A program made the translations under genes and the position numbers. The notes under the pieces were generated by a model, which was given only the letters and a program-made list of their open reading frames with translations, was not told the origin of the DNA and made no database searches. 64,000 nt of DNA, from NCBI GenBank assembly GCA_032433765.1, contig JAVIAB010000102.1, positions 16,546,732 to 16,610,731 on the forward strand. The letters are read 5' to 3'. Origin of the DNA: Megaustenia siamemsis (lineage: Eukaryota > Mollusca > Gastropoda > Stylommatophora > Ariophantidae). Within the stretch, counting starts at the first letter, position 1. Every line of letters starts with the position of its first letter. This document shows positions 46,343 to 58,307 of the stretch, piece by piece.

Positions 46343-46830
46343 TGATAACCACGTATGTAACATTATATTCTCATGACTCTTGTATTACACTTGTAACTAC
46401 GTACACGACAATTTATTCTCATGACTCTTGTATTACACTTGTAACTACGTACACGACAATTTATTCTCATGACTCTTGTATTACACTTGTAACTACGTAC
46501 ACGACAATTTATTCTCATGACTCTTGTATTACACATGTAACTACGTACACGACAATTTATTCTCATGACTATTGTATTACACTTGTAACTACGTACACGA
46601 CAATTTATTCTCATGACTCTTGTATTACACTTGTAACTACGTACACGACAATTTATTCTCATGACTCTTGTATTACACATGTAACTACGTACACGACAAT
46701 TTATTCTCATGACTCTTGTATTACACTTGTAACTACGTACACGACAATTTATTCTCATGACTCTTGTATTACACTTGTAACTACGTACGCGACAATTTAT
46801 TCTCATGACTCTTGTATTACACTTGGACAG
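46343..46830. repeat. 48-bp minisatellite, 10 copies
   Basis: Unit core 'tgactcttgtattacacttg' plus taactacgtacacgacaattt and attctca. 48 bp equals 16 codons, keeping frames open on both strands (ITLVTTYTTIYSHDSC). Cacatgtaac variants mark copies 4 and 7, three units apart. Confidence 0.97.
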
Positions 46831-46954
46831 TTCTAGTAGTTCAAGAACGACAAAATGATATAACCACGACACCTTGTCGGTACCAACGATACAGAGAAAC
46901 GAATAAGAAGAACAAACATCGAAGTGGCATCTACATGAATGAGATGAAGGTGGC

Positions 46955-47140
46955 CAATTGTCGGTCTATTCTAGCACTTTACTCCGTCCATAGAATCTGT
47001 TTCAATGCAGTCGGGAATTCTTCATATTCGCTCAATCTTATTTCACAATTTCTTCCTTAGCGCTTCGGTAAATTATGTTGATAAGGTCTACTTCCGTGCA
47101 TGCCTATTCGGTTGCACAGGCGACGATTCCATATGGCTTA
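46955..47140 (+). repeat. DR2 dispersed repeat (copy 2)
   Basis: 'tttcaatgcagtcgggaatt', 'cttcatattcgc', 'gcttcggtaaattatgttga', 'cctattcggttgcacag' correspond in order to the 44.7-kb copy. Unclassified interspersed repeat. Confidence 0.6.
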
Positions 47141-47178
47141 GATCGACAAGAGAGTGTTTTTACAGTCACATCTTCACT

Positions 47179-47372
47179 CCGGAAAAATACAAGGTAAAAG
47201 AGGCAGAGGCAGACCAAGACTAACATGGACCAGTAGCATCAAAAGATGGACAAACCAACCTATGACAACCTGGACCATCAAAGCAAGAGACAAAACAGAA
47301 TGGCGCTCCATGGTAGCCAACCTTTGATGCGGAGATGGCACTCGATGATGATGATGATGATGATGATGATGA
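47179..47372 (+). mobile_element. LINE-B (copy 2), 3' end with long ATG tail
   Basis: Translation gives GKIQGKRGRGRPRLTW, SSIKRWTNQPMTTWTIKARD, KTEWRSMVANL then stop. The terminus 'gatggcactcg' is followed by an (ATG)n run of about ten units, the element tail. Severely 5' truncated. Confirms the 3' end of copy 1. Confidence 0.88.
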
Positions 47373-47450
47373 TCTTCACTCCAGATCCTTAAAAAAAAAC
47401 ACTGAAAACAGATAAGTCAATCGAAATGGTTTGAAGAAACGACTAGTCTC

Positions 47451-47790
47451 TGAAACAACAGGAGGATATCTTGACTCTCCATGATCAGTCATATCGTGCT
47501 GAAACAACAGGAGGATATCTTGACTCTCCATGATCAGTCATATCGTGCTGAAACAACAGGAGGATATCTTGACTCACCATGATCAGTCATATCGTGCTGA
47601 AACAACAGGAGGATATCTTGACTCACCATGATCAGTCATATCGTGCTGAAACAACAGGAGGATATCTTGACTCACCATGATCAGTCATATCGTGCTGAAA
47701 CAACAGGAGGATATCTTGACTCACCATGATCAGTCATATCGTGCTGAAACAACAGGAGGATATCTTGACTCACCATGATCAGTCATATCA
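47451..47790. repeat. 49-bp minisatellite, about 7 copies
   Basis: Unit core 'gaaacaacaggaggatatct' plus tgactcaccatgatcagtca and tatcgtgct. The first two or three copies have gactctcc, the rest gactcacc. Near perfect, so young. Confidence 0.96.
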
Positions 47791-48710
47791 TTAGCAAAAT
47801 AGAGCTTCATGAATTTTGGCTGTTTAGGCGACTATTGAAACATCTTGAAAAAATGTACATACATTCGCTTCAATACTTGAATATTGAGATATTGAGTTAT
47901 TGGCGGTCATCATCATTGCACTCCGAACATGTTCATAGCTGCTTTGATCACCTCCTCAGCAATTCCCTCAGTGTCCAGCGACTGACGACTCTATTTCTGT
48001 GTTGGTTGATAAGTCTTCTTACACGCCCACTAAGTTTCTCGTTCCTGGCTGTGCCCACCTTAGCTCCCATCTCTTTCTTCCGATGGAGTGACGTGGACTC
48101 ATGGTTGTCGAAGAATGCGTGCTTCCCACTTCCTGGAGGGCATTGATGATGTCCACCCGACCCATTTGTTGACCGTGCTCAACAATATATCAACAACTTG
48201 AATATATCAATCGAGACATCTCAAAATATAGTACCTATATTCGCTTCAATACTTGAATATATCAATTGAAACATCATAAAAGAAAGTTCCTCTATTCGCT
48301 TCAACACTCGAGTGCTCTAAAATCGAAAAGAAAGCAAATCAAGAACAGTCAGACAACCAAGAAATGATGTTAGCGACTGCGCTGGCGTAGAGGCCTAGTG
48401 CCATAATGATCAAATTTGTACGGAAGTTTGGCAAATATCTACAATGTGATGAGAAGTAATAACTAGAGAATCACTAACAAAGGTTTCCAAACGAGAAACT
48501 ATGTGAAAGAGAACACCAAAATTAGACCTCGAGAGATACTGTGATGAGAATTAATAACTAGAGAACCACTAAACAAAGATCTTCAAACGAGAAACTATGT
48601 GAAAGAGAACACAAAAATTAGAAAGCGGACAAGAGAGGTAAAGATAGCAGACACTGACTGTCTTATTGAGTATGAAAAAGTCAGAAGAAGAGACTTCTGT
48701 CGGATTGTCT
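47791..48710. other. Spacer with weak duplications
   Basis: About 70-bp segments with 'attcgcttcaatacttgaat' recur near 47865, 48240 and (diverged) 48295. A two-copy, about 96-bp tandem duplication spans 48448-48640 ('aaacgagaaactatgtgaaa' at 48486 and 48582). The minus strand from 48118 to 47948 holds an unidentified 57-codon frame described in the findings. Confidence 0.6.
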
Positions 48711-49145
48711 GCGAGCGCTGCGTGGTGTCTGACAGCGCTGCGTGGTGTCTGACAGCACTGCGTGGTGTCTGACAGCGCTGCGTGGTGTCTGACAGCGCTG
48801 CGTGGTGTCTGACAGCGCTGCGTGGTGTCTGACAACGCTGCGTGGTGTCTCACAGCACTGCGTGGTGTCTGACAGCACTGCGTGGTGTCTGACAGCGCTG
48901 ACTGGTGTCTGACAGCGCTGCGTGGTGTCTGACAGCACTGCGTGGTGTCTGACAGCGCTGCGTGGTGTCTGACAGCACTGCGTGGTGTCTGACAGCACTG
49001 AGTGGTGTCTGACAGCACTACGTGGTGTCTGATAGCACTGCGTGGTGTCTGACAGCGCTGACTGGTGTCTGACAGCACTGCGTGGTGTCTGACAGCACTG
49101 CGTGGTGTCTGACAGTACTGCGTGGTGTCTGACAGCACTGCAAGA
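48711..49145. repeat. 20-bp minisatellite, about 22 copies
   Basis: Unit 'gctgcgtggtgtctgacagc'. The minus strand has no stop, giving three overlapping frames (SAVRHHAVLSDTTQCCQTPR). Variants cactg, gctgactgg and ctcacagc are scattered. GC-rich compared with its surroundings. Confidence 0.97.
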
Positions 49146-49388
49146 TGTCAAGGGAAAATGGATCTATGCTGCGCCCTATAATCAACAACAGCAACAACAA
49201 AAACAACAAATTGAAAAATGCAAATAGCTATAACCAGGTTTTTTTTTCTTTTCAGGAAGCGAGGACACCCGGTGTTTTGTGACAGCTTTACACGAGAAAA
49301 GAAACAGCATTTGGCGACTCTTTGATGGGATTCAGCTAGCAGTTAAGATTTGTTTTTTTTATAATATATATTATCCTATACATACAAC
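49146..49388. other. Short spacer
   Basis: Contains an AAC-rich stretch (about 49182-49210) and poly-T runs. No feature recognised. Confidence 0.4.
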
Positions 49389-50397
<1,009 letters not shown>

Positions 50398-50600
50398 TAT
50401 GAGGTGCGCGTGGCCGTGCGGCTAATAACACTGTTCCGCTGGCTGAAAAGCCGACGTTCGGTGTTCGAAGCCCGCGGTAGACAGAAAGGATTTTTTCTAT
50501 CGGAGGTGAAATAAAAATCCCGAGTCTCACACGTCGTGGCGACTATTGACCAAGCGGCCTTTATCCCTCTGGTTCTATCGTTGCCCCCCGTCATACACCA
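50398..50600 (+). mobile_element. tRNA-like SINE, fourth type (copy 1)
   Basis: 'gcgcgtggccgtgcggctaa' resembles a tRNA-Leu/Ser-like A-box region and 'ggtgttcgaagcccgcgg' a B box. The body 'tatcggaggtgaaataaaaa' and 'tcccgagtc' resembles the 60.87-60.95 kb element. The minus-strand 68-codon frame is its shadow. Confidence 0.55.
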
Positions 50601-51049
50601 GCAATAGTACTATGTGACGTAAAGTTTTTTTTTTTTTTTAACGAGAAATAAACGTCTTATGCCAATCTTCTGAAGTCATTGTTTGCCGTCAGAGGATATT
50701 ATTTATTTATCTAATTATGATTACATTTATAGTACATTTATCAAATGTAATTATTTTTCTTTTAAAGCAAAGGAATAATTAAATTGTGAAGATTAGTGAC
50801 CGGAGACAATCGCGACAATATCTCAGCAATTTTTTTAAAAATAAGTAAGTGACAAACTAGAATTACCGCCAGTTTTGAATGTCTTGCTATGATCATTAAC
50901 AACGATATTTTAAACTTAAGTCCACCATAGCTTGACAGGACTACTGTGTCGCGATTTTCTGGTTTTATAGAAAAGGTTGATGGAGTTTTTCTGTTTTTTG
51001 TTGTTTTTTTTTTCAGAAAAAAAGTATTGACTAAATATGATGTTTTCAT
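50601..51049. other. AT-rich spacer
   Basis: Poly-T runs and short frames (for example 50762-51049 minus, 95 codons) with no recognisable domain. The ORF is AT-driven and uncertain. Confidence 0.4.
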
Positions 51050-53566
51050 TATTAGTTGCTCTAATGTTTAATTCATCATTGGTTGCCCTAATGTTGAATT
51101 CATCATTGGTTGCCCTAATGTTTAATTCATCATTGGTTGCCCTAATGTTTAATTCATCATTGTTGCCCTAATGTTTAATTCATCATTGGTTGCCCTAATG
51201 TTTAATTCATCATTGGTTGCCCTAATGTTTAATTCATCATTGGTTGCCCTAAAGTTTAATTCATCATTGGTTGCTCTAATGTTTGATTCATCATTGGTTG
51301 CTCTAATGTTTAATTCATCATTGGTTGCTCTAATGTTTGATTCATCATTGGTTGCTCTAATGTTTGATTCATCATTGGTTGCTCTAATGTTTAATTCATC
51401 ATTGGTTGCTCTAATGTTTAATTCATCATTGGTTGCTCTAATGTTTGATTCATCATTGGTTGCTCTAATGTTTAATTCATCATTGGTTGCTCTAATGTTT
51501 GATTCATCATTGGTTGCTCTAATGTTTGATTCATCATTGGTTGCTCTAACGTTTAATTCATCATTGGTTGCTCTAATGTTTAATTCATCATTGGTTGCTC
51601 TAATGTTTGATTCATCATTGGTTGCTCTAATGTTTGATTCATCATTGGTTGCTCTAATGTTTAATTCATCATTGGTTGCTCTAATGTTTGATTCATCATT
51701 GGTTGCTCTAATGTTTGATTCATCATTGGTTGCTCTAATGTTTAATTCATCATTGGTTGCCCTAATGTTTGATTCATCATTGGTTGCTCTAATGTTTGAT
51801 TCATCATTGGTTGCCCTAATGTTTAATTCATCATTGGTTGCCCTAATGTTTGATTCATCATTGGTTGCTCTAATGTTTAATTCATCATTGGTTGCCCTAA
51901 TGTTGAATTCATCATTGGTTGCCCTAATGTTTAATTCATCATTGGTTGCCCTAATGTTTAATTCATCATTGGTTGCCCTAATGTTTAATTCATCATTGGT
52001 TGCCCTAATGTTTAATTCATCATTGGTTGCCCTAATGTTTAATTCATCATTGGTTGCCCTAATGTTTAATTCATCATTGGTTGCCCTAAAGTTTAATTCA
52101 TCATTGGTTGCCCTAATGTTTGATTCATCATTGGTTGCCCTAATGTTTAATTCATCATTGGTTGCCCTAATGTTTGATTCATCATTGGTTGCCCTAATGT
52201 TTAATTCATCATTGGTTGCCCTAATGTTTAATTCATCATTGGTTGCCCTAATGTTTAATTCATCATTGGTTGCCCTAATGTTTGATTCATCATTGGTTGC
52301 CCTAATGTTTAATTCATCATTGGTTGCCCTAATGTTTAATTCATCATTGGTTGCCCTAATGTTTGATTCATCATTGGTTGCCCTAATGTTTAATTCATCA
52401 TTGGTTGCCCTAATGTTTAATTCATCATTGGTTGCCCTAATGTTTAATTCATCATTGGTTGCCCTAATGTTTGATTCATCATTGGTTGCCCTAATGTTTA
52501 ATTCATCATTGGTTGCCCTAATGTTTAATTCATCATTGGTTGCCCTAATGTTTAATTCATCATTGGTTGCCCTAATGTTTAATTCATCATTGGTTGCCCT
52601 AATGTTTAATTCATCATTGGTTGCCCTAATGTTTAATTCATCATTGGTTGCCCTAATGTTTAATTCATCATTGATTGCCCTAATGTTTAATTCGTCATTG
52701 GTTGCCCTAATGTTTGATTCATCATTGGTTGCCCTAATGTTTGATTCATCATTGGTTGCCCTAATATTTGATTCATCATGGTTGCCCTAATGTTTGATTC
52801 ATCATTGGTTGCCCTAATGTTTGATTCATCATTGGTTGCTCTAATATTTGATTCATCATTGGTTGCCCTAATGTTGAATTCATCATTGGTTGTTCTAATG
52901 TTTGATTCATCATTGGTTGCCCTAATGTTTAATTCATCATTGGTTGCCCTAATGTTTGATTCATCATTTGTTGCCCTAATGTTTGATTCATCATTGGTTG
53001 CCCTAATGTTTGATTCATCATTGGTTGCCCTAATGTTTGATTCATCATTGGTTGCCCTAATGTTTAATTCATCATTGGTTGCCCTAATGTTTGATTCATC
53101 ATTGGTTGCCCTAATGTTTAATTCATCATTGGTTGTTCTAATGTTTGATTCATCATTGGTTGCCCTAATATTTGATTCATCATTGGTTGTTCTAATGTTT
53201 GATTCATCATTGGTTGTTCTAATGTTTGATTCATCATTGGTTGCCCTAATGTTTAATTCATCATTGGTTGTTCTAATGTTTGATTCATCATTGGTTGCCC
53301 TAATATTTGATTCATCATTGGTTGCCCTAATGTTGAATTCATCATTGGTTGCTCTAATGTTTGATTCATCATTGGTTGCTCTAATGTTTAATTCATCATT
53401 GGTTGCTCTAATGTTTGATTCATCATTGGTTGCCCTAAAGTTTAATTCATCATTGGTTGCCCTAATGTTTGATTCATCATTGGTTGCCCTAATGTTTGAT
53501 TCATCATTGTTTGCCCTAATGTTTGATTCATCATTGTTTGCCCTAATGTTTGATCCATTGTTTGAC
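51050..53566. repeat. 27-bp minisatellite, about 93 copies
   Basis: Unit core 'ttggttgccctaatgtttaa' plus ttcatca. 27 bp equals 9 codons, so the + strand carries a 539-codon and a 281-codon frame (LMFNSSLVA) and the minus strand a 303-codon frame (ATNDESNIR). Loss of one g in the copies at about 51163 and 52779 sets the frame boundaries. Gctcta units cluster on the left, gcccta in the middle. The last units degrade into 'ttgtttgacttctc'. Confidence 0.98.
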
Positions 53567-54205
53567 TTCTCTTTATTCCACGAGCAACTTATTGTCACGA
53601 AAGGCGGACGCCCTAAGATCTAAACACGAGAGTAGATCGTGTTCTGAAATATGATGCAGAACAAGATCTATAGCGAGTTCACACGTGTTTGCTATTGTTT
53701 ACAAATGCACACCCCCAGCATTAGTGAAGTAGACATCGTTGAAAATACATATTTATATTTATATAATCGTCAATCCTATGTCACGATTGTTTCCCTCCTG
53801 TCAGGTAACTAGAAAAGATTATCTTCCTGGAGATATCCAAATATATCGTAATCCACGCTTGGTTATTATTGATGAGTTTAATAGACGATATTGTGGTAAC
53901 AACCGTCAGGTATTTAAAAATGTGCATTTCATGTTCCTTTTAAGGAAACCCTGAACAAACTAGCTCATTAAATAAGATTAACTATGGAATTTGAACATAA
54001 CATGACCTACAAGACTGCAGCAAATTGAAAGACTTGAGGACCTATATGTTACCATGTGTGTCAACTTCGGCTCAAGATAAGCTAAGAAACTAGGTATTAA
54101 ATAGCTGATTAAATTACTAACTAACTAATTGCTTGACTAACAAAATAACTAATGAAAGAACTCACCAAGCAATAAACCAAGCAATAAAACAAGCAACTAT
54201 TTAAG
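53567..54205. other. Spacer
   Basis: About 640 bp without tandem structure. The frame at 53739-53954 has no family match I know. Some 'aactaac' and 'aagcaata' motifs near 54110-54190 are AT-rich noise. Confidence 0.45.
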
Positions 54206-54207
54206 GA

Positions 54208-56242
54208 TGATTAAGCTACACTTTAAATTTAGATTTAAATACCTGGGAACATTGTCAACCTCAGATGGTAGATGTACAACAGAGGTGAGATGGTAGATGT
54301 ACAACAGAGGTGAGGTGGATGATGTACAACAGAGGTGAGGTGGTAGATGTACAACAGAGGTGAGGTGGTAGATGTACAACCGAGTTGAGGTGGTAGATGT
54401 ACGACAGAGGTGAGGTGGTAGATGTACAACAGAGGTGAGATGGTAGATGTACAACAGAGGTGAGGTGGTAGATGTACAACAGAGGTGAGGTGGTAGATGT
54501 ACAACTGAGGGGAGGTGGTAGACATACAACAGAGGTGAGATGTTAGATGTACAACAGAGGTGAGATGGTAGATGTTCGACAGAAGTGAGATGGTAGATGT
54601 ACAACAGAAGTGAGATTGAAGATGTACAACAGAGGTAAGGTGGTAGATGTACAACAGAGGTGAGATGGTAGATGTACAACAAAGGTGAGATGTTAAATGT
54701 ACAACAGAGGTGAGGTGGTAGATGTACAATAGGGATGAGGTGGTAGATGTACAACTGAGGTATGGTGGTAGAGGTACAACAAAGGTGAGATGGTAGATGT
54801 ACAACAGAAGTGAGATGGTAGATGTACAACAGAGGTGAGGTGGTAGATTTACAACAGAGGTGAGATGGTAGATGTACGACAGGGGAGAGATGGTAGATGT
54901 ACAACAGAGGTGAGATGGTAGATGAACAACAGAGGTGAGATGGTAAATGTACAACACAGGTGAGTTGGTAGATGTAAAACAGAGGTGAGATGTTAGATGT
55001 ACAACAGAGGTGAGGTGGTAGATGTACAACAGACGTGAGATGGTAGATGTACAACAGACGGGAGATGGTAGATGTACAACAGAGGTGATATGGTAGACGT
55101 ACAAAAGAGGTGAGATGGTAGATGTACAACAGAGGTGAGATGGTAGATGTACAACAGAGGTGAGATGGTAGATGTACAACAGAGGTGAGATGGTTGATGT
55201 ACAACAGAGGTGAGGTGGTAGATGTACAACAGATGTGAGATGGTAGATGTACAACAGAGGTGAGATGGTAGATGTACAACAGAGGTGAGATGGTAGATGT
55301 ACAACAGAGGTGAGATGGTTGATGTATAACAGAGGTGATGTGGTAGATGTACAACAGAGGTGAGATGGTAGATGTACAACAGAAGTGAGATTGTAGATGT
55401 ACAACATACTTGAGGTGGTAGATGTACAACAGAGGTGAGATGTTAAATGTACAACAGAGGTGCGGTGGTAGATGTACAACAGAGGTGAATTGCTAGATGT
55501 ACAACAGAGGTGAGATGGTAGATGTACAACATACTTGAGGTGGTAGATGTACAACAGAGGTGAGATGTTAAATGTACAACAGAGGTAAGGTGGTAGATGT
55601 ACAACAGAGGTGAGATGGTAGATGTACAACAGAAGTGAGATGGTAGATGTACAACAGAGGTGAGATGGTAGATGTACAAAAGAGATGTTGTGGTAGATGT
55701 ACAACAGAGGTGAGATGCAGAATGGCTCAGGCAAAAGCAGCTTTCCAAAAAAAATGAGGAAGATACTATGGAATCCATTTTTGACATTAGAAACAAGTAA
55801 AATAGTTCTTAAATATCATGTACAGCCAGTCTTAACATATGGATGCGAATCATGGACAATATGACAACAGACAAAAAATCACTGGAGTCTGTAGAAATGT
55901 GGTTTTTCAGAAGAATGTTGAGAATACCATGGACATCTAAGAAGAGAAATGAAAACGTTTTGAAAGAGGCCAAATCAAAAAGAGAGCTAATTTCCAATAT
56001 TAGGAAGAAATAATAATCATTTTTCTGACCATGTAATGAGAAGGGAACAGCTATAATATAGTGTGACAGCTGGGGAAAATTGAGGGACGAAGATATAGAG
56101 GGAAGCAAAGAGAAAAGATACCACACAGATTAAGAGAATGGCTTGGCAGAAGATCAATAATAGAAATGATAAATAACTGTCGAGATCGAAAGTTGTGGAG
56201 AGACACGGTCACCTACACGATCCAGCAGGCATGGTACTTGAT
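54208..56242 (+). mobile_element. LINE-C (copy 2), split by an internally born 25-bp array
   Basis: Left piece encodes FKYLGTLSTSDGRCTTEV (about 54225-54290). Right piece from 55713 continues RCRMAQAKAAF, then VQPVLTYGCESWT, ESVEMWFFRRMLRIPWTSK, EAKSKRELISNIRKK and CRDRKLWRDTVTY, ending 'tacttgatgatgatga'. The same join is uninterrupted in the 61.6-kb copy ('gaggtgagatgcagaatggc'). Indels break the frame in the right half. Confidence 0.9.
54264..55714. repeat. 25-bp minisatellite, about 58 copies, inside LINE-C
   Basis: Unit 'gatggtagatgtacaacaga' plus ggtga. It is identical to LINE-C codons (SDGRCTTEVR region). The minus strand has no stop in the main unit, so overlapping frames of 410 and 499 codons arise (SPLLYIYHLTSVVHLPSHLC), shadows only. 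Units are moderately diverged. Confidence 0.95.
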
Positions 56243-56266
56243 GATGATGAGGCTGCACGACGGATT

Positions 56267-56367
56267 GCTAACTAAACAATTAGCCATCATTAGCGATGCC
56301 TTTCACGCAGGTGTTCTCATAATAACCATACTAATAATTACCAATGATGGCTAATTGTTTAGTTAGC
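56267..56367. repeat. Perfect 25-bp inverted repeat, 51-bp loop
   Basis: Left arm 'gctaactaaacaattagcca' plus tcatt (56267-56291) is the exact reverse complement of 56343-56367. The right arm leads into the SINE-B head. The structure would fold as a stem-loop. Confidence 0.9.
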
Positions 56368-56540
56368 CGAGTTGGCAGTGTTCCCTAGCGTTTGGCTTTT
56401 CGTGGCAAGGCGCTATGCCAAGGAGTACGGGTTCGATCCTGCTTCGGATCAGGCTTATTGTTCTGTGTTTTTTTTTCTGTTGATGATTATTTGTAATTTT
56501 TTTCCGAGTGCTGTAAACATACCTCTTCCTCTGAATTAAT
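56358..56540 (+). mobile_element. SINE-B (copy 2), A and B boxes present
   Basis: 'tagccgagttggcagtg' fits the Pol III A box (TRGCNNAGTTGG) and 'gggttcgatcctgcttcgga' the B box. The body follows with tattgttctg, tctgttgatgattatttgta, 'ccgagtgctgtaaacatacc' and tcttcctctga. Anticodon-arm-like 'tcgtggcaaggcgc'. Best-preserved copy of three in the window. Confidence 0.75.
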
Positions 56541-56705
56541 TCATTTGCTCGGTCTATCCCTGTCTCATCTTCCTGAAACCTTACCTTCCATTATTGTTCT
56601 TCTGTCTCCTTTGAGTTACCCCTAGTGTTTTATCTTCCGTTGTGTAACGTTGTTTCTATGCCAGTTCATTTCAATGTTTAGGCCTTTTCGTCTGTCTTCA
56701 TTGCC
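56541..56705. other. Short spacer
   Basis: T/C-rich sequence between SINE-B and the 40-bp array. No feature recognised. Confidence 0.4.
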
Positions 56706-56707
56706 CT

Positions 56708-56998
56708 TTTTTGATTATCCGTGGTATCGTCAAGATTTGGCAGCAGCTTTTTGATTATCCGTGGTATCGTCAAGATTTGGCAGCAGCTTTTTGATTATCC
56801 GTGGTATCGTCAAGATTTGGCAGCAGCTTTTTGATTATCCGTGGTATCGTCAAGATTTGGCAGCAGCTTTTTGATTATCCGTGGTATCGTCAAGATTTGG
56901 CAGCAGCTTTTTGATTATCCGTGGTATCGTCAAGATTTGGCAGCAGCTTTTTGATTATCCGTGGTATCGTCAAGATTTGGCAGCAGCTTTTTGTTTCC
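56708..56998. repeat. 40-bp minisatellite, 7 identical copies
   Basis: Unit core 'ttgattatccgtggtatcgt' plus caagatttggcagcagcttt, exactly 40 bp. I see no difference between copies, in contrast to nearly all other arrays here. It ends in an AATAAT-rich stretch. Confidence 0.98.
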
Positions 56999-57055
56999 AA
57001 TAAACCAAAATAATAATAGTAATAATAAAGGATGGATAGGGTCCGTTCTTCTACC

Positions 57056-57593
57056 TTTTAGCTCCCAGTGGAGCATAGGTCTTCAACAAACACTTTCAGC
57101 TCCCAGTGGAGCATAGGTCTTCAACAAACACTTTCAGCTCCCAGTGGAGCATAGGTCTTCAACAAACACTTTCAGCTCCCAGTGGAGCATAGGTCTTCAA
57201 CAAACACTTTCAGCTCCCAGTGGAGCATAGGTCTTCAACAAACACTTTCAGCTCCCAGTGGAGCATAGGTCTTCAACAAACACTTTCAGCTCCCAGTGGA
57301 GCATAGGTCTTCAACAAACACTTTCAGCTCCCAGTGGAGCATAGGTCTTCAACAAACACTTTCAGCTCCCAGTGGAGCATAGGTCTTCAACAAACACTTT
57401 CAGCTCCCAGTGGAGCATAGGTCTTCAACAAACACTTTCAGCTCCCAGTGGAGCATAGGTCTTCAACAAACACTTTCAGCTTCCAGTGGAGCATAGGTCT
57501 TCAACAAACACTTTCAGCTCCCAGTGGAGCATAGGTCTTCAACAAACACTTTCAGCTCCCAGTGGAGCATAGGTCTTCAACAAACACTTTCCA
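57056..57593. repeat. 38-bp minisatellite, about 14 copies, LINE-F derived
   Basis: Unit core 'cagctcccagtggagcatag' plus gtcttcaacaaacacttt, virtually identical copies (one has gcttcc). On the minus strand the unit reads as the LINE-F ending VFVEDLCSTGS followed by stop, and the LINE-F frame enters the array directly at 57594. Confidence 0.97.
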
Positions 57594-57845
57594 AGTCGTT
57601 CTGTTTTTTTGCCACTCTTTTAAGATCATTCCGTGTCTTCCCCATCATCTTCATCTCCACTTCTATCTGTCTTCTTCATGAATTCCTTGGTCTTCCTCTT
57701 TGTCTTTTCCCCTGGGGATTCTAAAAAAAATGGCCTGTTGTGTAATACATTCAGTTGGCCTCCGTAGTGTGTGTCCTATCCAGCGCCATCGTCTTCTCTG
57801 TATCTCTTTATCCACTGGAATTTGACTGTTATGTTTGTGAAGTTC
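57594..57845 (-). mobile_element. LINE-F fragment (copy 2)
   Basis: Minus strand reads DKEIQRRRWRWIGHTLRRPT, ECITQQAIFFRIPRGKDKEE, then ILKEWQKNRTTWKVFVEDLC STGS-stop. RRWRWIGHTLRR, IT.QA and the final W...V..LCS are the standard LINE ORF2 C terminus. 5' truncated; partly frameshifted around the RGRP position. Confidence 0.85.
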
Positions 57846-58307
57846 TAAGGTCCGTACAACATGACAAATTGATTGATGTTTGACAAGAAGACACTAGACG
57901 AGTCGACGGCTAGGTGCTGAGTCGATTCATGGTCAGGGAATGGAAGATAAGAAAAGAAGACTTCTCTGGAAGAATTGAAAGCAATAAGAACAACACGAAA
58001 GAATGATCATAAAATGAGTTATAAATGTTGCAATTAGTACAGCATCAAGATAAATAAAGCTGGTGATAAATGAATGCTCTATAGATGTGAGTCATACCAG
58101 GAAAACATGTACTGTTTCGAAAAAGTGCATCAATGAGTGGACTATAAACGCGGTTAATTGTATATAAATAGATCAATGGGTCTATTGTTTCATGAGTCTC
58201 TGCGGAACATCAATAAATATCTATGCATCTACATCAACACATCACAAGCGTTGTAATAATTGATGATGTTATTGCTATAACGTTCCCTCGTAAAACACGT
58301 GCTACAA
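57846..58307. other. Spacer
   Basis: About 460 bp of AT-rich non-tandem sequence. No feature recognised. Confidence 0.45.

Noticed and set aside
51171..53623. Very long open frames (539, 303 and 281 codons) as genes
   Set aside because: They are entirely the 27-bp unit and exist on both strands at once; frame boundaries are set by single-base losses.
53739..53954. 71-codon + strand gene
   Set aside because: Not recognisable; AT-rich context makes a chance frame of this length plausible.
54197..55734. 499- and 410-codon minus-strand frames
   Set aside because: Antisense reading of a 25-bp array that derives from + strand LINE-C coding sequence.
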